Assembly: GCF_010731535.1 (NCBI RefSeq)
Contig: NZ_AP022581.1
Span: forward strand, 4,969,952 to 5,033,951
Length of the DNA stretch: 64,000 nucleotides
Source of the DNA: Mycobacterium lacus
GTDB lineage: Bacteria; Actinomycetota; Actinomycetes; Mycobacteriales; Mycobacteriaceae
Reading direction: 5' to 3'
Shown here: positions 36,430 to 46,110 of the stretch, in pieces
How positions within the stretch are numbered: the first letter of the stretch is position 1
How the letters are laid out: each line of letters starts with the position of its first letter
Position numbers and translations under genes: made by a program
Notes under the pieces: model-generated
Told to the model about the DNA's origin: nothing
The model's input: the letters and a program-made list of their open reading frames with translations, nothing else
Database searches by the model: none

Positions 36430-37497
36430 CTAGTGCTCGGCGATGGTCGACTCGGCCAGCTGCGATAGCCCCTCGCGCACGTGCCGGGCCCACATCGCGC
36501 CGATGCCGTCCACCGATTGCAGGTCGCTGGCGCTGGCCGCGAGTAGGCCCTGCAGCGTGCCGAACGCCCGGACCAGCAGATCGACGTGGGCGAACTGCAG
36601 CCGGGGAATACCGGCCATCGCGCGATAGCCTCGCGGGCTCAGCGCCGAGTCCTGAGCATCCGCCGTGGTGGGGTATCCGAAAACCTTTGCCAGCGCGCTG
36701 AGTTCGAGTAGCTCGACGTCGGACAGGGCGTCCAGCTCGTCGAGGGTGGCGGCGATTTGCGAGTGGGTTGGTGGCTCGGGGTTGGCGTGATAGTCGCGCA
36801 CGATCAATTCCCGGGCGGTGTCGTTTCCGCCCAGCAGCTCGTCGAGCTGCAGCCGCAGTTGACGCCCGTCGGTACCGAGTTCGACGACGTCGTAGTCGAT
36901 CGCCACACCGATCCGTCGGACCAGCTCGAGCCGTTGCACCACCGTCATCACATCGCGCAGGGTGACGAAGTCCTCGATTTCGGCCCGGGACAGTTGCCGG
37001 CTGACCTCATCGAGCCTGGTCTTGTAGCGTTCCAGGGTCGCGATGGCCTGATTGGCCCGTGACAGGATGGTGGCCGAGTCCGCCAACACGTGGCGCTCCC
37101 CGCCGACGTAGACGGTGACGATGTTCATCGAGTGGCTAACCGAGATCACCGGGTAGCCGGTCTGGATCGCGGCCCGCTCCGCCGAGCGGTGACGGGTCCC
37201 GGATTCGCCGGTGGGTATCGACGGATCCGGGACCAACTGCACGTTGGCCCGCACGATCCGGCTGCCGTCGGTGGACAGCACGACGGCGCCGTCCATCTTG
37301 GCCAGCTCGCGCAGCCGCGTCGGCGCATAGCGCACGTCAAGGGAGAAGCCGCCGTCGCAAATGGCCTCGACGTTCTCGTCGTGGCCGAGCACGATGAGCG
37401 CGCCGGTGCGGCCGCGCAGGATGCGCTCTAGGCCATCGCGCAGCCCGGTGCCGGGGGCCAGGCGAGCGACGGTCTCACGCAGCGTCGGACGAGTCAC
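36430..37497 (-). CDS. disA: Diadenylate cyclase DisA
   Basis: This 355-aa protein makes c-di-AMP from two ATP and scans DNA. The N-terminal DAC domain has the catalytic motifs DGA (KMDGAVVLS) and RHR (GTRHRSAE). A helical linker and a C-terminal helix-hairpin-helix DNA-binding domain (SASDLQSVDGIGAMWARHV) follow. The start is GTG 37497; an upstream ATG is out of frame. radA lies 14 bp upstream on the same strand, the usual radA-disA pairing. Confidence 0.95.
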   Translation of the reverse strand: MTRPTLRETVARLAPGTGLRDGLERILRGRTGALIVLGHDENVEAICDGGFSLDVRYAPTRLRELAKMDGAVVLSTDGSRIVRANVQLVPDPSIPTGESGTRHRSAERAAIQTGYPVISVSHSMNIVTVYVGGERHVLADSATILSRANQAIATLERYKTRLDEVSRQLSRAEIEDFVTLRDVMTVVQRLELVRRIGVAIDYDVVELGTDGRQLRLQLDELLGGNDTARELIVRDYHANPEPPTHSQIAATLDELDALSDVELLELSALAKVFGYPTTADAQDSALSPRGYRAMAGIPRLQFAHVDLLVRAFGTLQGLLAASASDLQSVDGIGAMWARHVREGLSQLAESTIAEH

Positions 37498-37511
37498 AGC
37501 GTGTCATTCTG

Positions 37512-38951
37512 CTATGGGCGGCCGCCGCGCGACGCGGCAGTGTCCAGCCGATGCGGACCGGCGGGCCTACCGCTGCGATGGTCGGCGATGTCGATCATGT
37601 GCTCCAGCGCCGCGACGATGGTGGGTGCGCTCAGCGCCCGCATGCCCGCAGGTATCCCGTCGCAACCCGGCGGGATCAACGCGGTGGTGCACCCCTGCCG
37701 GGCGGCCTCGGACAGGCGGCGTTCCATGCCGCTGACCCGCCGCAGGTCCCCGGCCAGACCCACCTCGCCGATCATCACTGCGGTGGTGGGCAGCGGCAGC
37801 GCCGTGTACGCCGATGCCAGCGCGATTGCGACCGCGAGATCCGAAGACGGATCGGTCAGCCGCATCCCGCCCACGGTGGACAGGTAGATGTCGTTGACAG
37901 CGAGCCTCAGCCTGGCATGCTTTTCCAGCACGGCGGCGATCATCGCGGCCCGGGCATGGTCGATTCCGCTGACGGCGCGCCGCGGTGAGCCGCCGCACGG
38001 CGTGGCCAGCAACGCCTGGACTTCCCCGATCAGCGGCCGTTTGCCGTCCAGGTTGACGGTGATCGCGGTGCCGGCGACCGGGGTCGGCCGCTGCTCCAAG
38101 AATAGATGCGACGGGTCGGCGACGCCGTCGATTCCGTTGTCGTGCAGGAGGAAACACCCGACCTCGTCGGCCGCGCCGAACCGGTTCTTGATCCCGCGGA
38201 CCATACGCAACGCGCCGTTGCGGTCGCCTTCGAAATGCAGCACCACGTCGACGAGGTGTTCGAGTGAGCGCGGTCCGGCGATCGCCCCATCCTTGGTGAC
38301 GTGGCCGACGAGGATCAGGGCGACGCCGTTGGCCTTCGCCGCGGCGGTCAACGCAGCCGTCACCGCCCGCACCTGCGTGACACCGCCGGCGACGCCGTCG
38401 GCCTCGCTGGTGGACATGGTCTGCACCGAGTCCACGATCACCAACGCGGGCTGCACTATTTCGATGTGGGCCAGCACCGCATGCAGATCGGATTCGGCGG
38501 CCAGGTAGACCTCGCCGCCTCCGCAGCCAATCCGGTCGGCGCGCAGCCGGATCTGGCCGGCGGACTCCTCGCCGGAGACATACAGGACGCGCCGCCCCGA
38601 CTGAGCCCAGCAGTGGGCGACCTCGAGCAGCAGCGTCGATTTACCCACACCGGGATCGCCCGCGAGCAGCGTCACCGAACCCGGCACCACGCCGCCGCCA
38701 AGCACCCGGTCGAGTTCATCGATGCCCGTCGAACGGTGCTGACTCAGGTGCGCCTCAACGCAACTGATCGGAACGGCTCGCCGCGCTGGATCTAGAGGCG
38801 CGGCCACCGAACGACGGCCGCCGCCAACGGCGTTGAGCACGGCCACCTCGGCCACGGTGCCCCAGCTGCCGCACTCCAGACAACGTCCCACCCATTTGGC
38901 GGACAGATGACGGCATTCGGAGCAGCGGTATTGCGAACGCATGTTGGCCAC
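37512..38951 (-). CDS. radA: DNA repair protein RadA (Sms)
   Basis: This 479-aa protein processes recombination intermediates by driving branch migration. It has an N-terminal C4 zinc finger (YRCSECRH and CLECG), a RecA-like ATPase with Walker A GDPGVGKSTLLLE, the RadA-specific KNRFG motif in IKNRFGAADE, and a C-terminal Lon-protease-like domain (GEVQALLATPCGG onward). It is transcribed with disA downstream. Confidence 0.96.
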   Translation of the reverse strand: MANMRSQYRCSECRHLSAKWVGRCLECGSWGTVAEVAVLNAVGGGRRSVAAPLDPARRAVPISCVEAHLSQHRSTGIDELDRVLGGGVVPGSVTLLAGDPGVGKSTLLLEVAHCWAQSGRRVLYVSGEESAGQIRLRADRIGCGGGEVYLAAESDLHAVLAHIEIVQPALVIVDSVQTMSTSEADGVAGGVTQVRAVTAALTAAAKANGVALILVGHVTKDGAIAGPRSLEHLVDVVLHFEGDRNGALRMVRGIKNRFGAADEVGCFLLHDNGIDGVADPSHLFLEQRPTPVAGTAITVNLDGKRPLIGEVQALLATPCGGSPRRAVSGIDHARAAMIAAVLEKHARLRLAVNDIYLSTVGGMRLTDPSSDLAVAIALASAYTALPLPTTAVMIGEVGLAGDLRRVSGMERRLSEAARQGCTTALIPPGCDGIPAGMRALSAPTIVAALEHMIDIADHRSGRPAGPHRLDTAASRGGRP

Positions 38952-39022
38952 GCCGCGACCGTATCGGGCGGGTGTGACAAGAGGCGGGGCCGTCCGTTGC
39001 CTTGCGCTCGGCGTACGCCGGC

Positions 39023-39592
39023 TTAGCCGTGGTTGGCCGGCTCCTGCTGCGGGGCCAGTCCGGCCGAAATCGGCACCGTCACGCTGCCCTGCCCGGCCCT
39101 CTCGAAATTGAAGGTGAAGTTGTAGGTGAGGCCGTTTGTGATGGGCTTGGTCAAGGTGACGGTCGCCCTGGCGGCTTCACTGGAGCGCAACGGGCCCGGC
39201 GCGACGTTCTGGCCGTCTGGCGTGCCAACGAACAACATGCCGCCTGCGGGCAGTCGGGCATCGCCGGTCACCGTCACCGTGCCGATATCACTGGTGATGC
39301 CCATCAGTCGGTCCGGCACGTCCGGGGACTGGTTGATGGCCACCAGCACCAGGTCCACCGCACGGCCGGGCCGCAAGAAGTCGCTGGTCTGGACGGCCTG
39401 GATGCGGATATCGCGTAGTGCCACGTTGTTGATCGTGACCCTGTTGCCGTTGACAGCTGGCTCCTGAGACGCGGACTGCGAGATCTGGCCGGCCGAACAG
39501 CCGCCGAGCGCGACTGCAACCAGGCCGACGACGGTGACCCGGGCGGCCGATGCGGGAAGGCGGATGGGGAGGCGGATCTTGCAGCGGTTCAC
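39023..39592 (-). CDS. lpqE: Lipoprotein LpqE
   Basis: This 189-aa protein has a signal peptide with lipobox ALGGC (Cys at about residue 32), then a domain (VNGNRVTINNVALRDIRIQ ... GGMLFVGTPDG ... LTYNFTFNFERAGQ) that resembles PCuAC/DUF461-type periplasmic folds, though the metal-binding Met/His pattern of copper chaperones is not evident. Start GTG 39592 follows AGGAGG. The function is unknown. Confidence 0.86.
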   Translation of the reverse strand: MNRCKIRLPIRLPASAARVTVVGLVAVALGGCSAGQISQSASQEPAVNGNRVTINNVALRDIRIQAVQTSDFLRPGRAVDLVLVAINQSPDVPDRLMGITSDIGTVTVTGDARLPAGGMLFVGTPDGQNVAPGPLRSSEAARATVTLTKPITNGLTYNFTFNFERAGQGSVTVPISAGLAPQQEPANHG

Positions 39593-40433
<841 letters not shown>

Positions 40434-40450
40434 ATACTCCGGGGCTCCAG

Positions 40451-41128
40451 GTGGTCGGGGGTTCGGGCACCGTCGTCGCGGTAGTCGCGGCCGCCGGGTC
40501 GGGGGAGCGATTAGCCGCCGGTATGCCCAAGGCGTTCTACCAGCTCGAGGGACAGACCCTGATCGAGCGGGCCGTTGAGTCCCTGCTGGCTTCCGGTGTC
40601 GTCGACACCGTTGTCGTGGCGGTACCGACGGACCGCACCGACGAGGCAAAACTGATCCTGGGTGACAAGGCCACCGTCGTGGCAGGGGGGGCGAACCGCA
40701 CCGAATCGGTGAGCCTGGCCCTCTCGGCCTTGTCCGGAGGACCGGAGTACGTGCTGGTGCACGACGCGGCGCGGGCGCTGACGCCGCCACGGCTGATCGT
40801 GCGTGTGGTCGATGCGCTGCGGGCCGGCCATGCCGCCGTCGTGCCCGGGCTTCCGCCCTCTGACACCATCAAGGCTGTGGACGCCAACGGGGTGGTGCTG
40901 GGTACGCCGGAGCGGGCTGGCCTGCGCGCGGTGCAGACCCCACAGGGGTTCGCGACCGACCTGCTGATCCGTGCCTACGAACGCGCGGGCGGGGCGGACT
41001 TCACCGATGACGCGGCGGTGGTCGAGCATCTCGGCGGCCAGGTTCAGGTCGTCGCGGGTGACCCGCTAGCCTTCAAGATCACCACACAGCTGGATCTCCT
41101 GCTGGCCAAAGCGATTGTGCGCGGGTGA
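40451..41128 (+). CDS. ispD: 2-C-methyl-D-erythritol 4-phosphate cytidylyltransferase
   Basis: This 225-aa MEP-pathway enzyme makes CDP-methylerythritol. The CTP-binding loop AAAGSGERLAAGMPKAF and the VLVHDAARAL and AVQTPQGF motifs are intact. It is a few residues shorter than the M. tuberculosis protein owing to loop differences near residues 90 and 180. The stop overlaps the ispF start as GTGA, and the two act in the same isoprenoid pathway. Confidence 0.95.
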   Translation: MVGGSGTVVAVVAAAGSGERLAAGMPKAFYQLEGQTLIERAVESLLASGVVDTVVVAVPTDRTDEAKLILGDKATVVAGGANRTESVSLALSALSGGPEYVLVHDAARALTPPRLIVRVVDALRAGHAAVVPGLPPSDTIKAVDANGVVLGTPERAGLRAVQTPQGFATDLLIRAYERAGGADFTDDAAVVEHLGGQVQVVAGDPLAFKITTQLDLLLAKAIVRG

Positions 41129-41604
41129 ACGGGCTGCCCCGGGTCGGTGTGGGTACCGATGTGCACCCGATTGAACCCGGACGGCCGTGCTGGCTGGTCG
41201 GGCTGCTGTTCCCGAGCGCCGACGGCTGCGCCGGGCATTCCGACGGTGACGTCGCCGTGCATGCGCTGTGCGATGCCGTCTTGTCCGCCGCGGGGCTTGG
41301 CGACATCGGCGACGTGTTCGGGGTCGACGATCCGCGTTGGCAAGGCGTTAGCGGTGCCGACATGCTGCGTCACGTCGTCGAGCTGATCTCGCAGGACGGC
41401 TACCGGGTCGGGAATGCTGCCGTACAGGTGATCGGCAACCGACCGAAGATCGGTTGGCGCCGTTACGAGGCACAAGCGGTGCTGTCCCGGCTACTCAACG
41501 CGCCGGTATCGGTGTCCGCAACCACCACCGACGGGCTTGGCCTCACCGGGCGCGGGGAGGGCTTGGCGGCCATCGCGACGGCGCTGGTGGTCCCGATCCG
41601 GTAG
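41125..41604 (+). CDS. ispF: 2-C-methyl-D-erythritol 2,4-cyclodiphosphate synthase
   Basis: This 159-aa trimeric enzyme cyclises the MEP-pathway diphosphate. The metal site DVHP (in GVGTDVHPIE), His in GHSDGDVAVHALCDA and ATTTDGLGLTGRGEG are all present. GTG 41125 overlaps the ispD stop. cysS starts 87 bp later behind its own leaderless promoter. Confidence 0.96.
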   Translation: MNGLPRVGVGTDVHPIEPGRPCWLVGLLFPSADGCAGHSDGDVAVHALCDAVLSAAGLGDIGDVFGVDDPRWQGVSGADMLRHVVELISQDGYRVGNAAVQVIGNRPKIGWRRYEAQAVLSRLLNAPVSVSATTTDGLGLTGRGEGLAAIATALVVPIR

Positions 41605-41677
41605 CCCGCTGGCGCCGGATGCGACGCCAGCGCGCAATCGCGGCGCTCGCGGTCCCTGGTCGCGGCAATTGGCCAGG

Positions 41678-41695
41678 TAAGCTGGCACGTCGTGA
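41678..41695 (+). promoter_or_regulatory. Leaderless promoter and start of cysS
   Basis: TAAGCT (41678-41683) lies 8 nt before GTG 41692. The 18-bp string TAAGCTGGCACGTCGTGA is identical to that at lysS (21803-21820), although the sequences on either side differ. A transcript starting at the GTG would have no leader. Confidence 0.65.
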
Positions 41696-43098
41696 CCGAG
41701 CACGCCCACTTGCGGCTACATGACACGGCAACCGGTGCCGTGCGTGATTTCGTCCCGCTGCGGGCCGGGCACGTCTCCATTTATCTGTGTGGCGCCACCG
41801 TTCAGGGCCTGCCGCACATCGGGCATGTCCGCAGCGGCGTGGCCTTTGACATCCTGCGCCGCTGGTTGATCGCCCGGGGCTACGACGTCGCGTTTATCCG
41901 CAACGTGACCGATATCGACGACAAGATCCTCAACAAGGCCGCCGCGGCGTGCCGGCCGTGGTGGGAGTGGGCGGCCACCTACGAGCGCGCGTTCACCGCG
42001 GCCTACGACGCCCTGGACGTCTTGCCGCCGTCGGCCGAGCCGCGCGCCACCGGGCACATCACCCAGATGATCGAGCTGATGGAACGCCTGATCGACAAGG
42101 GTCATGCCTACACCGGCGGCTCCGATGTCTATTTCGACGTGCTCAGCTACCCGGAATACGGCCAACTGTCCGGACACAAGATCGACGACGTCCACCAGGG
42201 CGAGGGTGTGGCGACTGGCAAGCGCGACCAGCGCGACTTCACGCTGTGGAAGGGCGCCAAGCCCGGCGAGCCGTCGTGGCCCACGCCGTGGGGCCGGGGT
42301 CGTCCGGGCTGGCACCTGGAATGCTCGGCGATGGCCCACGCTTATCTCGGCCCAGATTTCGATATCCATTGCGGGGGAATGGATTTGATATTTCCGCACC
42401 ACGAAAACGAGATCGCGCAGAGCCGCGCGGCCGGAGACGGGTTCGCCCGCTACTGGCTGCACAACGGGTGGGTGACGATGGGTGGGGAGAAGATGAGCAA
42501 GTCGCTGGGCAACGTGCTGTCGATACCCGCGATGCTGGAGCGGGTTCGGCCGGCCGAGCTGCGCTACTACCTGGGCAGCGCACACTACCGGTCGATGCTG
42601 GAATTCTCCGAGGCCGCCCTGCAGGACGCGGTCAAAGCCTATGTGGGAGTTGAGGAGTTCCTGCACCGCGTGCGCAGCCGGGTGGGCGCCGTGGCTCCCG
42701 GTCAGTGGACCCCGCGGTTCGCCGAGGCGCTCGACGACGACCTCTCGGTCCCGATCGCGCTGGCCGAGATACACCAGACACGCGCGGACGGCAACCGGGC
42801 GCTCGACGCCGGTGACCACGAAGCCGCGCTGAAGAGCGCCAGTGCAATTCGCGCCATGATGGGCATCCTGGGTTGCGACCCGCTCGACGAACGTTGGGAA
42901 TCGCGTGACGAAACGTCGGCCGCGCTGGCGGCGGTCGACGTGCTGGTGCAGGCCGAACTGGAGAATCGGGAAAAGGCTCGCGAGCAACGCAACTGGGCGT
43001 TGGCCGACGAGATCCGGAATCGTCTCAAGAACGCCGGCATCGAGGTCACCGATACCGCCGACGGACCGCAGTGGTCGCTGGGTGGTGACCACAAGTAG
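41692..43098 (+). CDS. cysS: Cysteinyl-tRNA synthetase
   Basis: This 468-aa class I synthetase charges tRNA-Cys. It has the HIGH motif in GLPHIGHVRSG, the KMSKS motif in GGEKMSKSLGN, and zinc ligands in YLCGATVQG and in the CSAMAHAYLGPDFDIHCGG and FPHHENEIAQS segments. The C-terminal anticodon-binding region ends GPQWSLGGDHK. rlmB starts immediately after the stop codon with no gap. Confidence 0.96.
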   Translation: MTEHAHLRLHDTATGAVRDFVPLRAGHVSIYLCGATVQGLPHIGHVRSGVAFDILRRWLIARGYDVAFIRNVTDIDDKILNKAAAACRPWWEWAATYERAFTAAYDALDVLPPSAEPRATGHITQMIELMERLIDKGHAYTGGSDVYFDVLSYPEYGQLSGHKIDDVHQGEGVATGKRDQRDFTLWKGAKPGEPSWPTPWGRGRPGWHLECSAMAHAYLGPDFDIHCGGMDLIFPHHENEIAQSRAAGDGFARYWLHNGWVTMGGEKMSKSLGNVLSIPAMLERVRPAELRYYLGSAHYRSMLEFSEAALQDAVKAYVGVEEFLHRVRSRVGAVAPGQWTPRFAEALDDDLSVPIALAEIHQTRADGNRALDAGDHEAALKSASAIRAMMGILGCDPLDERWESRDETSAALAAVDVLVQAELENREKAREQRNWALADEIRNRLKNAGIEVTDTADGPQWSLGGDHK

Positions 43099-44025
43099 AT
43101 GCCCGGCAACTCGCAGCGCCGGGGGGCGGTTCGCAAATCCGGCACCAAGAAGGGTCCGACCGTGGGTTCGGGCGGCCAGCGCCGCCGCGCCCTGCAGGGG
43201 CGTGGTCCCACCCCACCGGCGCGCCTGCGGCCCAACCATCCCGCCGCCAAGCGGGCCCACTCCCAGCCGCGCCGGCCTAAGCGCAGCGATGAAACCGAGA
43301 CCGTGCTCGGCCGCAATCCGGTGCTGGAATGTCTGCGCGCCGGCGTTCCGGCGACCGCGCTCTATGTTGCGCTTGGTACCGAGGCCGACGAGCGGCTGAC
43401 CGAATCCGTCTCCCGGGCAGCCGATTTGGGCATCGCGATACTCGAGGTGCCACGCGCGGATCTGGACCGGATGACCGCCAACCATCTGCATCAGGGGATT
43501 GCGTTGCAGGTGCCGCCATACAACTACGCCCATCCCGACGACCTGCTCGCGGCCGCGCTCGACTCGCCGCCCGCGCTGCTGGTCGCGTTGGACAACATCT
43601 CCGACCCGCGCAACCTCGGGGCGATCGTGCGGTCGGTGGCGGCGTTCGGCGGGCACGGCGTGATGATCCCGCAACGCCGTTCGGCGTCGGTGACGGCGGT
43701 CGCGTGGCGCACCAGCGCCGGCGCGGCCGCCCGGATTCCGGTGGCGCGGGCCACCAATCTCACTAGGGCGCTTAAGGATTGGGCTGATCGTGGGCTGCGG
43801 GTGATCGGACTGGACGCCGATGGTCACACCGCGCTCGACGAATTGGACGGAACGGATCCGCTGGCTGTGGTCGTCGGCTCGGAGGGTAAGGGGCTGTCGC
43901 GGCTGGTGCGGCAGACCTGCGACGAGGTGGTGTCCATCCCGATGGCCGGTCATACCGAATCGCTGAATGCTTCGGTGGCCGCCGGCGTGGTGCTAGCCGA
44001 AATCGCCCGCCAGCGCAGAAGTTGA
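43099..44025 (+). CDS. rlmB: TrmH-family 23S rRNA (guanosine-2'-O-)-methyltransferase
   Basis: This 308-aa SPOUT methyltransferase has a basic disordered N-terminal extension of about 65 residues, a substrate-binding domain (VLGRNPVLECLRAG), and the SPOUT knot with motif 1 DNISDPRNLGAIVRS, motif 2 VVVGSEGKGLSRL and motif 3 IPMAGHTESLNASVAAGVVL. The usual target is a conserved guanosine of 23S rRNA; the exact site here is inferred from the family. The gene directly abuts cysS. Confidence 0.92.
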   Translation: MPGNSQRRGAVRKSGTKKGPTVGSGGQRRRALQGRGPTPPARLRPNHPAAKRAHSQPRRPKRSDETETVLGRNPVLECLRAGVPATALYVALGTEADERLTESVSRAADLGIAILEVPRADLDRMTANHLHQGIALQVPPYNYAHPDDLLAAALDSPPALLVALDNISDPRNLGAIVRSVAAFGGHGVMIPQRRSASVTAVAWRTSAGAAARIPVARATNLTRALKDWADRGLRVIGLDADGHTALDELDGTDPLAVVVGSEGKGLSRLVRQTCDEVVSIPMAGHTESLNASVAAGVVLAEIARQRRS

Positions 44026-44032
44026 CTTCTCT

Positions 44033-44096
44033 GGCCGAGCAGACGCATAAGTACCCGACACGCCGAGGATTTGGGGGCTTTTACGACTGCTCGGCC
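44033..44096 (+). terminator. CGAGCAGAC-type intergenic stem-loop after rlmB
   Basis: A 10-bp perfect stem GGCCGAGCAG (44033-44042) / CTGCTCGGCC (44087-44096) brackets a 44-nt interior. The sequence is a relative of the stem-loop after hsaB (58791-58848). It probably acts as a terminator for cysS-rlmB. The IS element inserted a few bases further on. Confidence 0.6.
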
Positions 44097-44109
44097 GCGT
44101 TAGGTTAGG

Positions 44110-46109
44110 CCGAAGTTGCGACGGGTTCTGACGCGGAAGTGTGATGTGACCTGACGTTTCGGGTGTTGAAGCCCTGGTGTTTGTAGTCAGAATACTGGTG
44201 TGTTGTGTTGATGATCGTCGCGGTAGGTCGGTTACGATGCTTGGTATGCCGCGCAACATGGGGAAAGTCCACGTAGTCAGAGTCAAGAAGACTCATGTGG
44301 ATAAGCAGGGGCGGCGGCGTGACTACGAATCGGTGTATCTGCGCCGCACGTTTCGCGACGGCGCCAAAGTGCGGAACGAGACGGTGGCCAACCTGTCGAT
44401 GCTGCCGGCGGCCTCGATCACCGCGCTGGAGGCGACGCTGAAGGGGCAGGCCCTGATCCCGGCGGGCAGCGAGTTCACCAAGACCCGCTCGCTGCCGCAC
44501 GGGCATGTGGCCGCGGTGTCGGCGATGGCGCATCGGCTCGGGTTTCCCGCGCTGCTGGGCCCGGCCTGCCGGTCACGCGATGTGGTGTTCGCGTTGATCA
44601 TCTCGCGGGTGATCCGCCCAGCGTCCAAGCTGTCCACCCTGTCACGGTGGCCCGATACCACGTTGGGTGTCGATCTGGACGTGGCGGGGGCGTCGACCGA
44701 CGAGATCTACGCGGCGATGGACTGGCTGGCGCACCGCCAAGATGCGATCGAGCGCAAACTGGCCGCCAAACACCTGAGCCCGCAAGCAAACCCGCATCGG
44801 ATGGCGTTGTTTGACCTGACCAGTTCGTGGGTGACCGGGCGGTGTTGTGAGCTGGCCGCGCACGGGTATTCCCGCGACGGCAAGAAGGGCTGCGCGCAGA
44901 TCGAGTACGGGGTGCTCACCGACCCCGGCGGACGGCCGGTGGCGGTGCGGGTGGTGCGCGGGGATACCGCCGACCCGGTCGCGTTCACCGAGATCGTCGC
45001 CGAACTGCCCGCCACCTTCGGCCTCACCGACCTGGTGCTGGTGGGTGATCGCGGCATGATCACCTCCGCGCGCATCGGCATGCTGCGCGAACTCAACGAC
45101 AACCCCGACGCCCCAACCGATTTCGGGTGGATCACCGCGCTGCGGGCACCGGCGATCGCCAAACTCGCCCGTGACGACGGGCCACTGCAGATGACCCTGT
45201 TCGACACCCAGGACCTGGCCGAGATCGTCCACCCCGACTACCCCGACGAACGGCTCATCGCCTGCCGCAACCCCGCTCTGGCGGCCGAGCGTGCCCGCAA
45301 ACGCCGCGATCTACTGGACGCCACCGACAAAGAGCTCGCCCGGATCAAGGACCGGGTGGACCGCGGCACCTTGTCCGGCGCCGCCGAGATCGGCAAAGCC
45401 CTCGGCAAAGTCAGCGGAAAATACAAGGTGGACAAGCACTTTGTCACCACCATCACCGACACCAGCTTCACCTTCGCACGCAACCAGGCGGCCATCGACG
45501 CCGAAGCCGCCCTGGATGGCATCTACGTGCTACGCACCAGCGTTGACCCCGACACCCTCGATGCGGCCGGCGTCGTCGCCGGCTACAAGAACCTGGCCAA
45601 TATCGAACGCGACTTTCGCATCATCAAAGCCGACGACCTGGATCTGCGACCCATCTATCACCGTCTCGATCAGCGCGTGCGCGCGCACGTGCTGATCTGC
45701 CTGCTGGCCTGCTACCTCGTCTGGCACCTACGCAAGGCCTGGGCGCCGCTGACCTTCACCGACGAAACACCACCGGCGCGCGACAACCCGGTCGCGCCCG
45801 CGCAACGCTCCGCCGCCGCCAACGCGAAAGCCTCGACAAAACACGACGCCGACGGCAACCCGCTACGCAGCTTCCGCGGCCTGCTCGACCATCTCGGCAC
45901 CCTCACCCGCGACCGCATCCGCTACCACGACACCGACATCGAAATCGACAAACTCACCGAACCCACCCCCGACCAACGCCGCGCCTTCGACCTCATCGAC
46001 ACCACCATTCCCCTCACCATCGCCGCGTAGCCAGAACAAACACCCACCCGAACCGGCAAAACCCCAGGTAAACCCAAGAAATCACCTAACCCAACAGTCG
46101 CAACTTCGG
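44110..46109 (+). mobile_element. IS1634-like insertion sequence, 2000 bp
   Basis: The element runs between inverted repeats CCGAAGTTGCGAC (44110-44122) and its complement (46097-46109). It is flanked by 6-bp direct repeats GTTAGG (44104-44109 and 46110-46115), so the insertion looks intact. It encodes one transposase. The right target copy includes the arsB2 stop codon TAA, so arsB2 keeps its full reading frame. A second, 10-bp inverted pair CACCTAACCC/GGGTTAGGTG (46083-46092, 46108-46117) spans the right end. Family assignment rests on transposase character and size, not on a database match. Confidence 0.85.
44246..46030 (+). CDS. IS1634-family DDE transposase
   Basis: This 594-aa IS4-superfamily transposase appears complete. 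The DDE catalytic residues can be placed at Asp in LFDLTSSWV, Asp in LVGDRGMITS and Glu in NLANIERDFRIIK (the Y-x-x-x-E-type region), followed by the hydrophobic helix RAHVLICLLACYLVWHL. The likely start is ATG 44246, opening PRNMGKVHVVRVKKTHVDKQG; earlier starts at 44237 and 44177 are in frame. GC content resembles the host, so its origin may be another mycobacterium. Confidence 0.88.
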   Translation: MPRNMGKVHVVRVKKTHVDKQGRRRDYESVYLRRTFRDGAKVRNETVANLSMLPAASITALEATLKGQALIPAGSEFTKTRSLPHGHVAAVSAMAHRLGFPALLGPACRSRDVVFALIISRVIRPASKLSTLSRWPDTTLGVDLDVAGASTDEIYAAMDWLAHRQDAIERKLAAKHLSPQANPHRMALFDLTSSWVTGRCCELAAHGYSRDGKKGCAQIEYGVLTDPGGRPVAVRVVRGDTADPVAFTEIVAELPATFGLTDLVLVGDRGMITSARIGMLRELNDNPDAPTDFGWITALRAPAIAKLARDDGPLQMTLFDTQDLAEIVHPDYPDERLIACRNPALAAERARKRRDLLDATDKELARIKDRVDRGTLSGAAEIGKALGKVSGKYKVDKHFVTTITDTSFTFARNQAAIDAEAALDGIYVLRTSVDPDTLDAAGVVAGYKNLANIERDFRIIKADDLDLRPIYHRLDQRVRAHVLICLLACYLVWHLRKAWAPLTFTDETPPARDNPVAPAQRSAAANAKASTKHDADGNPLRSFRGLLDHLGTLTRDRIRYHDTDIEIDKLTEPTPDQRRAFDLIDTTIPLTIAA

Positions 46110-46110
46110 G